DNA from: Sinomonas susongensis
Lineage (GTDB): Bacteria; Actinomycetota; Actinomycetes; Actinomycetales; Micrococcaceae
NCBI RefSeq assembly: GCF_005877005.1
Contig: NZ_SSNH01000004.1
Location: 124,001-188,000 of the forward strand
Length of the DNA: 64,000 bases
Direction: 5' to 3'
The notes beneath the pieces are model-generated. The model searched no databases. It saw only the letters and a list, made by a program, of their open reading frames with translations, and was not told the origin of the DNA. Position numbers and translations under genes: made by a program. Shown one piece after another: positions 62,319-64,000 of this stretch. Position 1 is the stretch's first letter. Every line of letters starts with the position of its first letter.

Positions 62319-63240
62319 CCTGTCTCCTGCCCCACGCACGGAAGTACTTCGGCGTGTAGGTCGCGGTGATGAACCCCGTTCCGGCGATCGCCAGCGTCAG
62401 CGGCACCGCTGCTCCGGGCTGGATGGTCCCGAACTCGGCGCGGGTCAGACGGTCGGTCACGTCGACCCAGTCGAGGAATGCGGCCTGCACCTCCGGGTCG
62501 GTGTCGATCACGAGTACTTGCCCTGCGGCAGCTTGGATCGGTGCCACCACGGTCGCGTCCCCAACCCCGACCGTGACCGATGTGAACGGGCCATGCGCCT
62601 CCCACACGACGTGGGTTTCCACGTCGCCCGGGTTCGTTGCCTTCGCCGTCGCCAGGGTTGAGCCGGAAGAGACAGAGAACCCCGCCCCCGCGCTCGGAGG
62701 CAGGAACGCCCGCATGTCGGCCTGCGCCCACGTGCGGGACACCGGCTCGCCCTCCCAGTAGGGGTGGTCCGCCAGCAGCGTGATACCGTACTTCGCCCAG
62801 CCCCGGAACACGGCCTCGGGGTTAGCGTCGTCCACGTCCTTGAGCCTGAGCCCGAGGGAACGCGTCGACCCGTCCGGCGCCTCCACCGTCCACCGGCCCT
62901 CGAAGTCCGGGTGCAGGGACGACCAGAACGCGCTATCGCGGTCGATGAACCCCTGCGACCCCTCATCCGAGTACAGGTAGAGCGGCCAGAACGCCTCGCG
63001 GTCGTCCACCCGTGTCCCGCGGTGCCGCGATCCCGCCACGCCCGGAGGCGAGCTCGAATACCGCTCGAACTTCGGGAACGCCAGCCCACGCACACCCGGC
63101 ATCAGGAACAGGCCCGAGCGGGGCGACGTCAGCGCCCACTCGGACCCGTCCCAGCCAGTCCACGACATCCGGAGCCCACGCCAGACCGGTGCCGCCGGCA
63201 CAGGCGGAATGTACGGTGCCCCGTAGATGATCCCGCCCAT
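62311..63240 (-). CDS. Phage distal tail protein (Dit-like)
   Basis: A 309-residue structural protein. The order tape measure, Dit, hub is standard for siphoviruses. Sequence supports it: WTGWDGSEWALTSPRSGLFLMPGVRGL near the N-terminus, the YLYSDEGSQGFIDRDSAFWSSLHPDFEG block, and a C-terminal galectin-like beta domain (NPGDVETHVVWEAHGPFTSVTV...IDTDPEVQAAF). It forms the hexameric ring between tail tube and tip. It begins 17 bp after the tape measure stop. Confidence 0.82.
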   Translation of the reverse strand: MGGIIYGAPYIPPVPAAPVWRGLRMSWTGWDGSEWALTSPRSGLFLMPGVRGLAFPKFERYSSSPPGVAGSRHRGTRVDDREAFWPLYLYSDEGSQGFIDRDSAFWSSLHPDFEGRWTVEAPDGSTRSLGLRLKDVDDANPEAVFRGWAKYGITLLADHPYWEGEPVSRTWAQADMRAFLPPSAGAGFSVSSGSTLATAKATNPGDVETHVVWEAHGPFTSVTVGVGDATVVAPIQAAAGQVLVIDTDPEVQAAFLDWVDVTDRLTRAEFGTIQPGAAVPLTLAIAGTGFITATYTPKYFRAWGRRQDA

Positions 63241-63257
63241 TCAGCCACCAGCCCCGA

Positions 63258-64000
63258 TCATGCGTAGATCCCTTCCATCGCGAGCGCGTCGCGCCGCCTG
63301 GTCTCCTGCCGGTCGAGCAGCTCGTCCGGGTCGAACCCGAACAGTCCGTTGAAGTTGTTCACGGTCTGCCCGCCGCCGGTCACGGCGCCGTCGAGCGCCG
63401 CGAGCTGCTGCCGGTTGAACACCCACTCGGGGGAGCCCGTACGGTTCAGCACCATCGAAAGCCCCTCCGGCAGCGCCCCGCCCTTGTCGCGGAACAGGTG
63501 CGGGATGCCCTCAGCTGACCCGGTCGAGTTGTCCGGCTTCTTCCCGCCGAAGATCCCCTCGATGAAGTCCGAGACGCCTTGGACGATGTTCTTCGCCACC
63601 CCGCCGATCAGGTCGACGACGAAACCGCCCTGCGGGAACGCCGACTTGAACTGGCCCATGAGCCCGTCGATGATTGCCGCGACCGGGTTGAACCCGCCGC
63701 CACTGCCGCCGCCGGCCTCGCCGCCGCCTGTGAGGTACGGGGTCGGGTCGGTGTAGTTCGGCCAGCCCCCGTGCAGCACCATGTAGTGAAGGTGCGGCCC
63801 GGTCGCCATGCCGGTCTGCCCGACGTACCCGACGGTCTGCCCCGCCCGGACCATGTCGCCGACGTGGGCCGCGAACCGGGACTGGTGCGCGTACCACGTC
63901 TGGAGCCCGTTCGGGTGGTCGATGTGCATCTCGTTTCCGCCCATGTTGTTAGCGCCCCACCCGGCGAACGACACGCGCCCCGGACCCGCCGCGTGGATCG
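63258..64000 (-). CDS. Tape measure protein, C-terminal part with M23 peptidase domain (5' end outside the window)
   Basis: The frame is open through the right edge, so only the last 247 residues are seen. They begin with an M23/LysM-type metallopeptidase core: AGPGRVSFAGWGANNMGGNEMHIDH (zinc ligands) and GPHLHYMVLHGG (HxH). A Gly-rich linker and the typical tape-measure C-terminus (GLMGQFKSAFPQGGFVVDLIGG, GIPHLFRDKGGALPEGLSMVLNRTGSPEWVFN) follow. The peptidase would open peptidoglycan cross-links during DNA injection. The GTG at 63974 is internal, not the start. Confidence 0.88.
   Translation of the reverse strand, partial: IHAAGPGRVSFAGWGANNMGGNEMHIDHPNGLQTWYAHQSRFAAHVGDMVRAGQTVGYVGQTGMATGPHLHYMVLHGGWPNYTDPTPYLTGGGEAGGGSGGGFNPVAAIIDGLMGQFKSAFPQGGFVVDLIGGVAKNIVQGVSDFIEGIFGGKKPDNSTGSAEGIPHLFRDKGGALPEGLSMVLNRTGSPEWVFNRQQLAALDGAVTGGGQTVNNFNGLFGFDPDELLDRQETRRRDALAMEGIYA

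Larger units (their letters stand above)
51893..64000. mobile_element. Siphovirus-type prophage (left part; right end outside the window)
   Basis: A tyrosine integrase 625 bp from a tRNA gene, small unknown genes, a lysis cassette (amidase, holin) and a tail gene series (tape measure, distal tail, Gp37-like, minor tail) define it. The left boundary is set at the second tRNA-Ala because core genes stop there. Head, packaging and replication genes and attR are not in the window. Whether it is inducible cannot be judged. Confidence 0.9.

Noticed and set aside
63258-63974. GTG at 63974 as the start of a separate peptidase gene
   Set aside because: The frame continues upstream with in-family residues (IHAAGPGRV) to the window edge, and the C-terminus is tape-measure-like.

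Overview
The window is 64 kb of high-GC actinobacterial DNA. Gene content and order suggest Micrococcaceae (Arthrobacter/Sinomonas-like): the long-form glyceraldehyde-3-phosphate dehydrogenase, a paired clpP1-clpP2-clpX locus, an ileS T-box leader with an AUC specifier, an ileS-folC-DUF4233-ndk string, a mycothiol-linked Rv2466c-type protein, and the rne-thiD/tenA-rplU-rpmA-obg-proB-proA-nadD-rsfS block. This placement is inferred from gene content; no rRNA is present.

Positions 1-51,818 read as core chromosome. In order: the 3' part of a GAPDH gene, def, tRNA-His and orn; a cell-envelope mannosyltransferase cluster with two MptB-type GT-C enzymes around a GT87-like gene; tRNA-Arg, a second SSB, a LacI regulator and ettA; thioesterases, a truncated haemoglobin, an MscS channel, an OsmC protein and PepN; rpiB and nei; tRNA-Gly, tRNA-Pro, tig and the Clp protease genes; a DsbA-like protein and valS; DUF488 and SDR genes; T-box-ileS-folC-ndk; a repeat-rich spacer and VKOR; then rne, thiamin salvage, ribosomal proteins L21/L27, Obg, proline biosynthesis, NAD synthesis, the ribosome silencing factor and a phosphatase.

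From 51,893 to the right edge lies a siphovirus-type prophage next to two tandem tRNA-Ala(GGC) genes. Its left arm (+ strand) is a chain of three tiny overlapping genes ending in a tyrosine integrase, then a lipoprotein, a membrane protein and an SGNH hydrolase that look like lysogenic-conversion cargo. The tail and lysis genes run on the - strand towards them: tape measure with an M23 peptidase domain, distal tail protein, Gp37-like tail protein, minor tail protein, small membrane proteins, amidase endolysin, holin and an SGNH tail protein. The right end of the prophage, including head genes and attR, is outside the window.

Points that most merit checking: a MITE-like, transposase-free spacer at 36,615-37,054 with nested inverted repeats; a 26-residue peptide gene coupled to the integrase; SGNH gene duplication and decay in the prophage, including its terminator; a probable AUU start codon in the GT87 gene; a Rv2466c homologue lacking its resolving cysteine; a repeated -10-to-ATG arrangement predicting leaderless mRNAs; and a perfect CRP/GlxR-type palindrome followed by a terminator with no gene between.
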